From positions 1,275,735-1,339,734 of the forward strand of contig NZ_LELK01000001.1 of the NCBI RefSeq assembly GCF_001039475.1: a DNA stretch of 64,000 bases, read 5' to 3'. Below the pieces are notes generated by a model, which worked only from the letters and a program-made list of their open reading frames with translations, had not been told where the DNA came from and did not search any database. Source of the stretch: Guptibacillus hwajinpoensis. Its GTDB lineage: Bacteria > Bacillota > Bacilli > Bacillales > Guptibacillaceae. Each line of letters opens with the position of its first letter. Position 1 is the first letter of the stretch. Of this stretch, positions 26,897 through 35,482 are shown one piece after another. A program made the position numbers and the translations under genes.

Positions 26897-27217
26897 TCAC
26901 GTTATGCCAAGAGCAATCTTTGCATAACGTGACATGTTATCTTTTGACCATGGTGGGTTCCATACGATGTTAACATCAGCGTCTTTAACTTCTTCTACGT
27001 CTGACAGACAACGTTTCACGTCATTCACAATTGTGCCTGCAAGAGGACAACCCATAGCGGTTAATGTCATAACAACTTGAGCAACACCTTCATCATTGAG
27101 GTCTGCTTCGTATACTAGTCCAAGATTAACAATGTCAATTCCAAGTTCAGGGTCGATGACATTCTCAAGTGCTTCGAACAATTTATCTCTCATTTCTTGA
27201 TCTGTTTGATCTGACAT
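26897..27217 (-). CDS. yitW: Metal-sulfur cluster biosynthetic factor (MIP18/PaaD type, YitW)
   Basis: 106 residues with 'ALENVIDPELGIDIVNLGLVYE' and 'MTLTAMGCPLAGTIVNDV', the core of DUF59/MIP18 proteins including the reactive Cys. The family helps mature iron-sulfur proteins. Start ATG at 27217 behind AAAGGAGAG. It sits next to the YitV-like esterase as in B. subtilis. Confidence 0.9.
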   Translation of the reverse strand: MSDQTDQEMRDKLFEALENVIDPELGIDIVNLGLVYEADLNDEGVAQVVMTLTAMGCPLAGTIVNDVKRCLSDVEEVKDADVNIVWNPPWSKDNMSRYAKIALGIT

Positions 27218-27299
27218 TTCATTCTCTCCTTTCTTACATGTACATCCATCTATCATTATAACAAACTGAGTTTTAACTTAAACCGAAAAGCCTTGATTT

Positions 27300-28067
27300 T
27301 TATAAATGAGTTTTGAACCACTCGACAAGAGCAAGGACAGCTTCTCTTGAAACTTTATGACCAGAAGTCTCATCTTTCATGAATTTAAGGTTTTGTTCTC
27401 GCCCCTCATAAGAAGGTTTGATTTGATTATAGAAGTCATATGTAAGGGTATATGGAACAACTTTATCAACTGTGCTATGCCACATCATGAGCGGTCGTCC
27501 GTCGAGTTTGTCTTCTTGAAGTGATAAATCATAAGATTGTAATCCTTCAATTTGCTGTTTCATTTCTTCTTCTGAAATCGGAAGACTAAATCCTTCTTCT
27601 TTTAAGTAGCGAATTTGGGCATTTGCAAGTTTGAAGTAAGATGGTGAGCCCATTAATGAAACCGCCGTTTTGATCCAAGGATATTGCGTTAGTGCTCCAA
27701 ACGTTAGAATGCCACCCATTGAAGTGCCTGACATACCGATTCGATCTTCCTGGACTAACTGTTTATCAACGAAATGCTGTCTTAGTTGATCGAGCTCCGT
27801 TAAGCTTTGGATTACGATTTCCCAGAACACATGCTGACGTTTTTGGCCAGAGAGATCCTTCTCTCTTTCACCATGATGAACGGCATCCGGTAGTAATACA
27901 CGGTAACCTTCCTCAGCAAGAAGATAGGCGATATGTAGATTATGCTCTTTAGCACTTGTAAAGCCATGCTGAAACATGACAAGAGGAAGTTTCTGATTTG
28001 CGAGATCCGCCTCAACAACATGCAGAACAGGTATATGTTGGATTGTTTGATTCTCAATTGTAATCAT
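27300..28067 (-). CDS. yitV: Alpha/beta-hydrolase esterase YitV
   Basis: 255 residues with 'VMFQHGFTSAKEHNLHIAYLLAEEGY', nucleophile elbow 'GMSGTSMGGILTFGAL', acid in 'WHSTVDKVVPY' and a late His ('SGHKVSREAVL'). The triad Ser-Asp-His is complete, unlike the hydrolase at 20064. It matches the YitV family closely in layout and neighbours (yitW). The natural ester is unknown. It is preceded by an AAAGGAG ribosome site. Confidence 0.9.
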   Translation of the reverse strand: MITIENQTIQHIPVLHVVEADLANQKLPLVMFQHGFTSAKEHNLHIAYLLAEEGYRVLLPDAVHHGEREKDLSGQKRQHVFWEIVIQSLTELDQLRQHFVDKQLVQEDRIGMSGTSMGGILTFGALTQYPWIKTAVSLMGSPSYFKLANAQIRYLKEEGFSLPISEEEMKQQIEGLQSYDLSLQEDKLDGRPLMMWHSTVDKVVPYTLTYDFYNQIKPSYEGREQNLKFMKDETSGHKVSREAVLALVEWFKTHL

Positions 28068-28130
28068 TTATAAGCTCCTTTCACTGAGTGTACCCAATTA
28101 ATACTACCATTGTAGTTAAACTTTGGAAAA

Positions 28131-28279
28131 CATTGTTACTATGGAGAGTTAATTTCCGCTCCTACCCGCTTTCCGCGGGGCGGGCGGTGAGCCTCCTCGT
28201 CACTTACGCTCCAATTAGCGAAGTGTGGTGTTTTATTCAATGATTGTTTCATTAGCAACAATCTTTTAGAGTAAGAGCC
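28131..28279. repeat. Family B GC-rich palindromic repeat, internally deleted copy
   Basis: From CATTGTTACTATGG..GTTAATTTCCGCTCC through CCGCGGGGCGGGCGGTGAGC and CTCCAATTAGCGAAGTGTGG to TTAGCAACAATCTTTTAGAG..AGAGCC. The central CCTGTGGGGTCTCACCTG part found in the full copies is missing. Confidence 0.8.
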
Positions 28280-28282
28280 AAT

Positions 28283-28311
28283 AAAAAACATGCAAGCATT
28301 GCTTGCATGTT
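28283..28311 (-). terminator. Terminator after the 106-aa gene
   Basis: AACATGCAAG/CTTGCATGTT stem, followed on the minus strand by TTTTTATT. Confidence 0.8.
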
Positions 28312-28318
28312 AACTAGG

Positions 28319-28639
28319 TTAATTCTTTAGTTGCTCTTCGTGACTTTTCTCAACTGACTTCATATTCTCTAGCTTATTGTAATATTGCGTTGGAAATTGC
28401 GAGCCTTCATAAACCATCTTGCTATCGCCGCTATCTTCAGATTGATCTGGTGTTGTAGGGTTTCCAGCTTTCTGGATTGGTAATCCTTCGCTGAACTTTC
28501 TCGTTACTTGCTTTCGAAAATCATTTGCTTTTGTTTTAACCTTGTCTCTCTTTTGCTCATCTTTAAGCAAGTAGGATGAAATGCCGATTGTACCAGCAGC
28601 TGCAATACTCGATAAAAGCAATGTTTGTTTTTTCGTCAT
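28319..28639 (-). CDS. Hypothetical membrane-anchored protein, 106 aa
   Basis: One N-terminal hydrophobic segment ('TLLLSSIAAAGTIGISSYLL'), then a charged, probably helical region and a polar linker (NPTTPDQSEDSGDS), ending in a Lys/Glu-rich helix. The N-terminus could be a membrane anchor or an uncleaved signal. No family recognised. GGAGGTGGC precedes the ATG. It lies between the yitV and yitU-like genes. Confidence 0.65.
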   Translation of the reverse strand: MTKKQTLLLSSIAAAGTIGISSYLLKDEQKRDKVKTKANDFRKQVTRKFSEGLPIQKAGNPTTPDQSEDSGDSKMVYEGSQFPTQYYNKLENMKSVEKSHEEQLKN

Positions 28640-28752
28640 AATCGACTGCCACCTCCATTGGAATGATAATTTAAATGTACCCTAGTTATTAATTCCTCAA
28701 ACGACTATTGTATCCTTTTAACATTCTTGTCATTTTCTTAATAGATACAAAA

Positions 28753-28781
28753 TAGACACATTTTCCTATGACATGTACAAT
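28753..28781 (+). promoter_or_regulatory. Putative sigma-A promoter for the yitU-like gene
   Basis: TAGACA (28753-28758) and TACAAT (28776-28781) with 17-base spacing. Confidence 0.55.
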
Positions 28782-28833
28782 AATGATAGAGGCTTTAAAG
28801 CCTTCTAAAATGACACTTTTCAAAGGAGCTTCT

Positions 28834-29673
28834 ATGACAACTAAACCGCATCTAATCGCAATTGATCTTGATGGAACGTTGTTAAACGGTGAAAAGAATA
28901 TTACAGAGCGAACAAAAGCTGTAATATATGAAGCAAAAAAACAGGGTCACCATGTTGCAATTGCAACGGGCCGTCCTTATCGCGCAAGCGTTCGCTATTA
29001 TCGTGAACTAGCTCTTGATACACCAATTGTTAACTTCAATGGTGCATTCGTGCATCATCCTCTTGACCAATCCTTTGGTACGTATCACTCTCCAATGGAG
29101 TTAGAAACAGCAAAAACAATCGTTGCTTCGTGTCATGAAATTAGTGTAAAGAATATGATAGCTGAAGTAATAGACGATGTATACTTACATCAACATGACG
29201 AGCTCATAATGCAGAATATGATTATGGGGAATTCTTCTATTTATACGGGGGGAATTCACACGAATTTAAAAGATCATCCAACCTCACTTTTAATTCATCC
29301 TCACGAAGAACAATTGGCTACTCTTCGAGCCATGTTAAAAGAGCAGCACGCAGAAATGATTGAGCATCGCGTTTGGGCGGCACCTTTAAACATTATTGAG
29401 ATTGTTAGGGCTGGATTAAACAAAGCAGTTGGTTTAAAACGATTAGCTGAGCATTTCAACGTGCCTCAAGAGCGGATCATTGCATTCGGTGATGAAGATA
29501 ATGACTTAGAAATGATTGAGTACGCTGGTACTGGAGTTGCTATGGGGAATGCGATTGATCAATTAAAGAATATCGCCAATGAAACAACAATCACAAATGA
29601 AGAAGATGGGGTAGCCACGTTCCTTGAGAACAGGCTTAACCTTGCCATATCGGATGAAAGACGGCTCTCATAA
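28834..29673 (+). CDS. yitU: HAD-superfamily Cof-type phosphatase (YitU-like)
   Basis: 279 residues. HAD motif I 'LIAIDLDGTLLN', motif II 'VAIATGRPYR', and motif IV 'IIAFGDEDNDLEMIEYAGTGVAMGNA' are intact; the middle is a type-IIB cap. Such enzymes dephosphorylate sugar phosphates or cofactors such as FMN precursors and PLP. Start at 28834, behind AAAGGAG. The name rests on neighbouring yitV/yitW and family type, so the exact orthology is moderately sure. Confidence 0.82.
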   Translation: MTTKPHLIAIDLDGTLLNGEKNITERTKAVIYEAKKQGHHVAIATGRPYRASVRYYRELALDTPIVNFNGAFVHHPLDQSFGTYHSPMELETAKTIVASCHEISVKNMIAEVIDDVYLHQHDELIMQNMIMGNSSIYTGGIHTNLKDHPTSLLIHPHEEQLATLRAMLKEQHAEMIEHRVWAAPLNIIEIVRAGLNKAVGLKRLAEHFNVPQERIIAFGDEDNDLEMIEYAGTGVAMGNAIDQLKNIANETTITNEEDGVATFLENRLNLAISDERRLS

Positions 29674-29687
29674 GCCGTCTTTTTTCA
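29657..29687 (+). terminator. Terminator of the yitU-like gene
   Basis: AGACGGCT/AGCCGTCT stem that includes the stop codon in its loop region, followed by TTTTTT. Confidence 0.85.
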
Positions 29688-29769
29688 GCCTTCTTTTTAA
29701 TGAAACATATCCTACTCGCATAATATACGTACCATGAACTCATCCTAATCTTAAAGGGAGGGAATGATC

Positions 29770-29913
29770 ATGGCTAAGAATAGTAAAACAAAGCGTATGG
29801 TTAAAGAAGGTGCTGATCGAGCTGTTCGAAACATGGACCAGCATGATCTTACAAGCCTAAGCAATCAGCAGCGCAAGCAACAACAACAAGAAAATTTGTC
29901 TGGTGGTGAATAA
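29770..29913 (+). CDS. Small hydrophilic protein, 47 aa
   Basis: MAKNSKTKRMVKEGADRAVR.. with a Gln-rich stretch (QQRKQQQQEN) and no membrane segment. AAAGGGAGGGA precedes its ATG. It ends two bases before the next small gene, so the two are probably co-translated. No family recognised; the composition resembles small spore-associated proteins, which is only a suggestion. Confidence 0.65.
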   Translation: MAKNSKTKRMVKEGADRAVRNMDQHDLTSLSNQQRKQQQQENLSGGE

Positions 29914-29915
29914 AA

Positions 29916-30134
29916 ATGGCCAACCGTCATTTTCAACTTGCTCGAGAAGCTGTGGAAAAAGCACAGCAAATGGCTGCTAGTGGACAAACAGATTTACAGA
30001 ATCAAATTGAAATTGCTACGAATAATCTCTCTGCAGCATTCCATCAATCGACGAGTGCTGAAAAAGAACAACTCACTTCTTATCAACAAACCATTCAAGA
30101 ATTAAGCCATGAATCGTCAAACAAACCCTTTTAA
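29916..30134 (+). CDS. DUF3813-like small helical protein, 72 aa
   Basis: MANRHFQLAREAVEKAQQMAASGQ.. is amphipathic and Gln/Ala-rich, consistent with DUF3813 proteins of bacilli that lie near yitU-type HAD genes. It starts two bases after the preceding small gene and is closed by a shared strong terminator. Function unknown. Confidence 0.7.
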   Translation: MANRHFQLAREAVEKAQQMAASGQTDLQNQIEIATNNLSAAFHQSTSAEKEQLTSYQQTIQELSHESSNKPF

Positions 30135-30142
30135 TTTTCATC

Positions 30143-30178
30143 ATAAAGGAACCTGGACACCGTCCAGGTTCCTTTATT
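30143..30178. terminator. Bidirectional terminator between the DUF3813-like and SGNH-like genes
   Basis: AAAGGAACCTGGAC/GTCCAGGTTCCTTT, 14-bp stem with loop ACC. Confidence 0.88.
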
Positions 30179-30758
30179 AGAACAACTTAATACTTGGTTT
30201 AAATTTTCTTCTTCGTCCAAGGGATTGGAGAACTTCTTTCGTTATGAGCTTATACCCTTTCCCACTTAGTTGGACTCCATCCTTCTCATAAAGCGAACTA
30301 TTTCTTCTATGTTCATGAACGAGCTGCCATAAATCAATATGACGGGTTCCAAACCTCTCAGCGAGCTGCTTGATTCGTTCAGCATAGCCCTCTATTTTAC
30401 GATTGGTTACATTCGTATTCTCTTCATTCATTACGGGTGAAGGAGAAATAAGAATGACTCGTTCTGGAGGAAGATTGTTCACCATATAACCAATATTTCT
30501 CTCAAATTCACTAAGATCAGAACTATAATCTAGGCACGCTTCCTGTGTTCCAAAGAAGATCGTTACATAATCAGGTTGGTAGCTAAGAACATCAGATTGA
30601 AACCTCGAAACCCCGTCTCTAGAAGTAGGTGATGACCCAGCGTTAATGACAATCCACTCATCAAGCGCACCACGAATCCGAGATGTTAATCGCTCGTTAC
30701 CTTTGTCGTCTACTTCTCTTGCAGTTAAACAATCCCCAAAACAAACTAAAACTGGCAT
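30177..30758 (-). CDS. SGNH/GDSL-fold protein with substituted catalytic residues, 193 aa
   Basis: The fold is recognisable by block I 'VLVCFGDCLTAREV', block II 'VINAGSSPTSRDG', block III 'VTIFFGTQEA' and block V 'EKDGVQLSGKGY'. In active enzymes these are GDSLT, G, GTND and DGVH. Here Ser is Cys (TGT codon), Asn is Gln and the catalytic His is Gln (CAA). The frame is otherwise intact and has normal length, so this looks like a retained non-catalytic or changed protein rather than a decaying gene. Confidence 0.85.
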   Translation of the reverse strand: MPVLVCFGDCLTAREVDDKGNERLTSRIRGALDEWIVINAGSSPTSRDGVSRFQSDVLSYQPDYVTIFFGTQEACLDYSSDLSEFERNIGYMVNNLPPERVILISPSPVMNEENTNVTNRKIEGYAERIKQLAERFGTRHIDLWQLVHEHRRNSSLYEKDGVQLSGKGYKLITKEVLQSLGRRRKFKPSIKLF

Positions 30759-30800
30759 TCATTGCCCTCCCCCTTTATTCCGTTTCTGCTAACAGTTATT

Positions 30801-31454
30801 TCATGTTAGTAATGCCGTTATGTATTGTCCCTCTATAACCTTATCCGTTACTGTATAATCCACTTCTCGCTGAAAGATCGGGCCATCAAAAACGAATGTA
30901 TGAAATTCTCCGTTCTCACCGCAAGGATCAACATTTTGCGAAAGATTCGCAAGAAACTCCTTGTTGAATTCTTTCCCAATCCATTTATCATCAATTTTAG
31001 TTTGATCTACAGTTGTGATAACGGCTTTAAAGCCTTTGGAGATAAATCGCTTTGCTGTATGTAAGGTTGACTTTCTCCATAAAGGGAATACACCCTCTAG
31101 CCCTTTAAGATTAAGCTGTTCTTCTCTATATTGACGAATATCTTCTAAGTACAAGTCAGCAAAACCAATCGCATCTACATTTTTTTGGAGAAAATAGTCA
31201 TATTGATCGTTAATGAGTGCTTCGTATTGCTTATTCGAACAGTTATCTGGTAAATTTGTAATCGAAATTGGCAGTCCTAGTGAAGCTGCCTGTTTGTTAA
31301 GTAACCCTTTACTTACACCGTGATAGGAAATGTACTCACGCTCTTCATTAAACGTTGTCCACAGTCCTTTCACCTGAACATCTGAATTCTGAATACAATC
31401 GTACAAGGCAAGTGCACTATCTTTCCCTGAACTCCATGAAAAGAGAAGATTCAC
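30801..31454 (-). CDS. PP-loop ATP pyrophosphatase, diphthine-ammonia-ligase-like (DUF71)
   Basis: 217 residues with PP-loop 'LLFSWSSGKDSALALYDC' at the N-terminus and the family block 'VFPLWRKST'. 'DPCGENGEFHTFVFDGPIF' is the hallmark of Dph6-type proteins. Bacteria lack diphthamide, so the substrate in this organism is something else and unknown. AAGGAGCTGATCAAG precedes the ATG. Confidence 0.87.
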   Translation of the reverse strand: MNLLFSWSSGKDSALALYDCIQNSDVQVKGLWTTFNEEREYISYHGVSKGLLNKQAASLGLPISITNLPDNCSNKQYEALINDQYDYFLQKNVDAIGFADLYLEDIRQYREEQLNLKGLEGVFPLWRKSTLHTAKRFISKGFKAVITTVDQTKIDDKWIGKEFNKEFLANLSQNVDPCGENGEFHTFVFDGPIFQREVDYTVTDKVIEGQYITALLT

Positions 31455-31601
31455 TTGATCAGCTCCTTCCTACTCTTATAGACGATTGGAAATAGCTGAA
31501 TGTTTCAAATTTCTAGAAATTATTTAAATTTATTATTCAAGACTTACTAACAGGGATTATGATCGATAAAGTCGAAACAGTATGACGGAGGTGGAACGGT
31601 A

Positions 31602-32060
31602 ATGAATGTTTACCAGCTATCAAGCCAAACAAGCGAAGAAATGATTGCGAACGTATCGAAGTTATTAATGAAGCAGATTACACGTTCAGAACACGATGGT
31701 AGCTACGACAAACTTGTCAAAGGCATTAAACTTGCTCTTGATGAACAATCAGCTTCTCGCATTGTTGTTGCAGAAACTGATGATGAAGTATTTGGAGTGG
31801 CATTCTTCAACATAGGTGTTAGTCTTACAAGCGGCGGACCATACTTATGGCTAAATGAATTGTATGTTGATCCTGATACACGAAACAGAGGGATCGGCCG
31901 AAAGCTTTTACTTCACGTCATTTATTGGGCTGAAAATGAAGGTATTAAAGGAATTGAACTCGAGACTGGAATTAATAACGCTGTAACTAAGCATCTATAT
32001 AATTCACTAGGCTTTCATGACATCGTCTCAAAGCGATACGGTTTCACCTTCTCTTCTTAA
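31602..32060 (+). CDS. GNAT-family N-acetyltransferase, 152 aa
   Basis: Motif A 'LWLNELYVDPDTRNRGIGRKLLLHVIYWAE' is complete, followed by motif B 'AVTKHLYNSLGFHD'. It transfers acetyl groups from acetyl-CoA to an unknown amine. Preceded by ACGGAGGTGG. It is divergent from the PP-loop gene; no operon partner. Confidence 0.9.
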   Translation: MNVYQLSSQTSEEMIANVSKLLMKQITRSEHDGSYDKLVKGIKLALDEQSASRIVVAETDDEVFGVAFFNIGVSLTSGGPYLWLNELYVDPDTRNRGIGRKLLLHVIYWAENEGIKGIELETGINNAVTKHLYNSLGFHDIVSKRYGFTFSS

Positions 32061-32125
32061 GATCGTTTTCTGATTAAGATGTTTCTGATACACTAAGTAA
32101 GGTAGAGAAAGGAGGCGTTCAAGAC

Positions 32126-32392
32126 ATGGCAATTGAATTACGCGTAGATCGTACACCGAACCCTAACGCAATCAAAATAACTGCTGATCAGCAATTATTT
32201 GAAGGTACTTCTAGTCATTCTTTCAAAAAGAATGATAACCCTGAGCACCCAATGGCAGCAGCTCTTCTAAAATTAGATGGAGTTGATAACGTATTTGGTT
32301 ATCAGGACTTTATTACAATTAACAAAATGCCTGAGGCAGATTGGGATAGCTTGCTTCCAGAAGTGAAAGAAACAATCTCAAATAACGCATAA
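32126..32392 (+). CDS. Nfu/NifU N-terminal-domain protein, 88 aa
   Basis: 'ELRVDRTPNPNAIKITADQQLFEG' and 'HPMAAALLKLDGVDNVFGYQDFITINK' match the scaffold Nfu/NifU N-terminal domain. The C-terminal CxxC iron-sulfur domain is absent; a stand-alone N-domain is common in bacilli. Likely helps iron-sulfur transfer or protein contact, though no activity is proven. AAAGGAGGCG precedes the ATG. Confidence 0.88.
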   Translation: MAIELRVDRTPNPNAIKITADQQLFEGTSSHSFKKNDNPEHPMAAALLKLDGVDNVFGYQDFITINKMPEADWDSLLPEVKETISNNA

Positions 32393-32402
32393 AGGTAAAC
32401 AC

Positions 32403-32436
32403 ATAAAAAAAGTTCCCAGTTGGGAACTTTTTTTAT
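32403..32436. terminator. Bidirectional terminator after the Nfu-N gene
   Basis: AAAAGTTCCCA/TGGGAACTTTT, loop GT, followed by TTTTTTT. Confidence 0.88.
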
Positions 32437-32467
32437 GTAGTGATGAGGTTGATTTAAGTATCTTGAC

Positions 32468-33304
32468 CTATTCCGTTCTGAAGAAGCCGAAGATTCCTGT
32501 TGTGTTTACAATGTTTGTGAAGGCTGTTGGGTCGATGTCTTGAATGATATGTTCTAAGTCGTATAGTTCATAGCGAGTGACGACGATCATGAGCATTTCT
32601 TTGTCTTCACCTCTATAAGCTCCTTTAGCTGGTAGCTTGGTGATACCTCGGACTAGACGATCGTGAATGGCTTTTTGCAGCTCGTCCCCTTTAGCCGTAA
32701 CAATCATTGCTGTAAGTTTTTCGTGTCGAGTGTGAATGACGTCAATGACTCGTGATGAAACGTATAGCGTCACGAGGGTATATAGCGCTTTTTCCCAACC
32801 GTAAAGCATTCCAGCGGTTAAGATAATTAACGCATTTAAACTAAAGAAATAAGTACCAATCGGACGGTCTTTCATTCTTGAGAGAATCATTGCGACGATG
32901 TCCATTCCTCCAGTAGAAGCACCCCATTTTAAGGTGAATCCAATTCCAATTGCTGCAATAACACCACCGAATACAGCATTAAGGAGAATGTCTTCTGATA
33001 ATGCTTGAACGGGAATAACTTCAAGAAAGAACGTTGTCGCAGCAACACTGATGACACTATATAACGTGAACCCTTTCCCTACCTTTTTCCAACCAAGTAC
33101 GGCAACTGGGATATTGAGTAGAAATAGTAAGATACCCGTTGAAATATTGATTGGCGTGTAATCTCCTAATACGCTCGATAGAAGCTGTGCAATTCCGGTA
33201 AATCCACTAGCATATACATTTGCAGGGATTAAGAATAAATTTAGAGAAACAGCTCCAAGTATTGCACCTAAGAGAATAACAATAATTTTTTTCACTTCTT
33301 CCAA
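32468..33304 (-). CDS. yitT: YitT-family membrane protein (DUF161/DUF2179)
   Basis: 278 residues: five hydrophobic segments in the first 170 residues with 'GAVSLNLFLIPANVYASGFTGIAQLL', 'GFTLKWGASTGGMDIVAMIL' and 'TYFFSLNALIIL', then the soluble DUF2179 domain ('TRHEKLTAMIVTAKGDELQKAIHDRLVRGIT..'). Function is unknown, but the family is common in bacilli. The TTG start at 33304 lies eight bases after AAAGAGGG; a GTG at 33313 overlaps that site. Divergent from the DegV-like gene. Confidence 0.88.
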   Translation of the reverse strand: MEEVKKIIVILLGAILGAVSLNLFLIPANVYASGFTGIAQLLSSVLGDYTPINISTGILLFLLNIPVAVLGWKKVGKGFTLYSVISVAATTFFLEVIPVQALSEDILLNAVFGGVIAAIGIGFTLKWGASTGGMDIVAMILSRMKDRPIGTYFFSLNALIILTAGMLYGWEKALYTLVTLYVSSRVIDVIHTRHEKLTAMIVTAKGDELQKAIHDRLVRGITKLPAKGAYRGEDKEMLMIVVTRYELYDLEHIIQDIDPTAFTNIVNTTGIFGFFRTE

Positions 33305-33581
33305 TAGTAACACCCTCTTTTACGAAACGGAGCTTTAACTCGTTTACTAAATATAAGTTCAAATACGATTCATATGTATCAAAAGTTGATTCATACGATG
33401 TTGGTCGAACAGAAACTCTCTACTAAACCATGTTTATCTAAACAAACTAAATCTTCTACGTCAACTGTTTTCTATTTAAACCAACCAATAGCATTGATTT
33501 TACGACAGGTACGGGATAAACTTTAAAGTAACATAAGCCTTCTACATAAGTACATAATCCATAATGAAAGGACGATTGTCC

Positions 33582-34436
33582 GTGAATGTGAAAATAATTA
33601 CCGATAGCGCGTCAGATCTTCCCGATGAGCTAATTACAAAGTACGATATTGATATCATGCCCCTCGTGGTGATTATGGGAAATGACGAGTTTTATGACCG
33701 CGAAGACATTCATGCCAAAGAATTATATAAAGCTCTTAGAGAAGGGGAAATGGCAAAAACATCGCAAATTCCTCCAGCAAGGATGAAAGAAACTTTTGTT
33801 AAATATGCTGAGCAAGGACAACCTTTTATTTATATTGCCCTATCCTCGGGGATATCAGGCACTTATCAGTCAGCCTCTATTATTAAAAATGAAGTGCAGG
33901 AAGAATTCCCTAACGTACAAATGGAAGTCATAGACTCAAAAGCGGCTTCACTTGGCTATGGTCTCATGGCTATTTCTGCAGCTGAGCTTGCTTCCAATGG
34001 TAAAACAGCTGACGAAATCAAACAGCACTTATCTACCACTTACCTCACGCACATGGAACATATTTTCACTGTTGATGACCTAGAATTTCTTCAACGAGGC
34101 GGAAGGGTTAGCAGAGCCTCTGCTTTCGTTGGCGGAATGCTTAAAATCAAACCAGTTCTTCATGTTGAAGACGGGAAACTTGTGCCAATAGAAAAAATTC
34201 GTGGTAAAAACAAAGTGGTGAAACGAATGGTCGATATTATGAAAGAACGTGGTGTTAACCTACAGTCTCAGCTTATTGGCATTACTCATGGAGACGACCT
34301 TGAAAGCGCTGAAAAGCTTAAGAGCGCAATCCAAGAAGCATTTGGAAGTGAACGCTTTGTCATCCATGAAGTTGGGGCAACGATCGGTTCTCATTCAGGA
34401 CCTGGCACTCTTGCCTTATTCTTTCTAAATAAATAG
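33582..34436 (+). CDS. yitS: DegV-family fatty-acid-binding protein (YitS-like)
   Basis: 284 residues, 'VKIITDSASDLP' at the start, 'MAKTSQIPPARMKE', 'ALSSGISGTYQSA', 'RGGRVSRASAFVG' and a final 'GATIGSHSGPGTLALFF', all typical of DegV (FakB-like) proteins that hold a fatty acid for phosphorylation by FakA. GTG start at 33582 after AAAGGA (nine bases); an upstream ATG at 33564 lacks a site. Divergent from yitT, as part of the yit group. Confidence 0.87.
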   Translation: MNVKIITDSASDLPDELITKYDIDIMPLVVIMGNDEFYDREDIHAKELYKALREGEMAKTSQIPPARMKETFVKYAEQGQPFIYIALSSGISGTYQSASIIKNEVQEEFPNVQMEVIDSKAASLGYGLMAISAAELASNGKTADEIKQHLSTTYLTHMEHIFTVDDLEFLQRGGRVSRASAFVGGMLKIKPVLHVEDGKLVPIEKIRGKNKVVKRMVDIMKERGVNLQSQLIGITHGDDLESAEKLKSAIQEAFGSERFVIHEVGATIGSHSGPGTLALFFLNK

Positions 34437-34511
34437 CCTCTACATAGGATCTCACATAATCGTAAAACCTAAGTGTGCGTTACGATTATTTCCTAAAAGG
34501 GAGGCCTATCG

Positions 34512-34643
34512 ATGTCAACAACGAAAGATAACAACAAGAAGCCTGTTGATGCGAATGCAAAACGAATGTTGAAAAACAGGTTGAAAGAAGAGAATCGTGA
34601 AGGCGGCAAGCACCAATATTCAAAAGACACAGATCATCTATAG
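34512..34643 (+). CDS. Small hydrophilic protein, 43 aa
   Basis: MSTTKDNNKKPVDANAKRML.. is Lys/Asn/Glu-rich with no hydrophobic segment. AAAGGGAGGCC lies before the ATG and a strong terminator follows at once, which supports a real gene. No family recognised. Confidence 0.65.
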   Translation: MSTTKDNNKKPVDANAKRMLKNRLKEENREGGKHQYSKDTDHL

Positions 34644-34657
34644 ACTCCTTATCCAAG

Positions 34658-34690
34658 AAATAAACCGGCTCATAGTGAGCCGGTTTATTT
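34658..34690. terminator. Bidirectional terminator between the 43-aa gene and ykoC
   Basis: A 15-bp stem AAATAAACCGGCTCA with complement, loop TAG; overlaps the ykoC stop. Confidence 0.88.
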
Positions 34691-35482
34691 CTGTCTTACA
34701 TCTGTACTATCAAAATAAGGAAAGGTATCCCCCACCCAAAAAGCAACTCCAAAGCCAATTGTTGTGTAAAGCAGGAAAAGCAAGTCGAATTTCGAGAATG
34801 TTGGCTTGTAGTAATAGGTACGCTTATTGTTATTAAACCGCTTCGCTTCCATAGCAACGGCAATGCGGTGCGCTCTTCTAATACTTTGCGATAAAAGCGG
34901 TACAGCATACAACGTAATCGTCTGTGTGATGCGGCGATAGCCCTTCTTCTTCTTTACTCCTCTTATAAGTAGCGCAGCTCTTAGCTGCTGAAATTCTTCT
35001 AACATAACTGGAAGAATTCGAACGGCAGCCATGAAACTATATGCAAAACGAGGAGGTACCTTAAGCTGCTGGATAAGAGAATAAAAAAGATAAACAGGTC
35101 TTGTTGTAAGAGCAAACAGCAACCCAAGTAAAGCAAAATTTAACGCACGAAAACCAATATGCAAGCCCCTATAAAAACTTTCTTCCGTTATATGAATCAG
35201 TCCCCACTTCCACCAGGTCGTTGATCCCTGGCCAAAGAACATCATGCTAGAAGCGCTGGAGAAGAACAAGAGAAGAAACGGCAGCATTAAAATCAGAAGT
35301 ACCTTCTTTTGATGTCCTGTTGAGAACAGTAGAAGCAAGAGCGGCACAACCGTTATATTTGTAATTATATTTGGATTATGAATAAAGAGAAGCAAAAGAA
35401 ACAACAAAAGAAAGAAAACCAACTTGAACGCGGGATTTAAGCGATGAACCCATGTTTCTTCATAGTTAAGAGTCCATTGCAT
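34685..35482 (-). CDS. ykoC: ECF transporter transmembrane subunit (EcfT), YkoC-like
   Basis: 265 residues with about six hydrophobic segments, opening 'HRLNPAFKLVFFLLLFLLLLF', and the EcfT coupling motifs with Ala-Arg-Gly pattern ('QLRAALLIRGVKKKKGYRR' and 'RRAHRIAVAMEAKRF'). It links the ATPases to the substrate-binding subunit. ATG at 35482 behind AGAGGG, overlapping the end of ykoD by 17 bases. Last gene of the TPP-riboswitch operon. Confidence 0.9.
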   Translation of the reverse strand: MQWTLNYEETWVHRLNPAFKLVFFLLLFLLLLFIHNPNIITNITVVPLLLLLFSTGHQKKVLLILMLPFLLLFFSSASSMMFFGQGSTTWWKWGLIHITEESFYRGLHIGFRALNFALLGLLFALTTRPVYLFYSLIQQLKVPPRFAYSFMAAVRILPVMLEEFQQLRAALLIRGVKKKKGYRRITQTITLYAVPLLSQSIRRAHRIAVAMEAKRFNNNKRTYYYKPTFSKFDLLFLLYTTIGFGVAFWVGDTFPYFDSTDVRQK

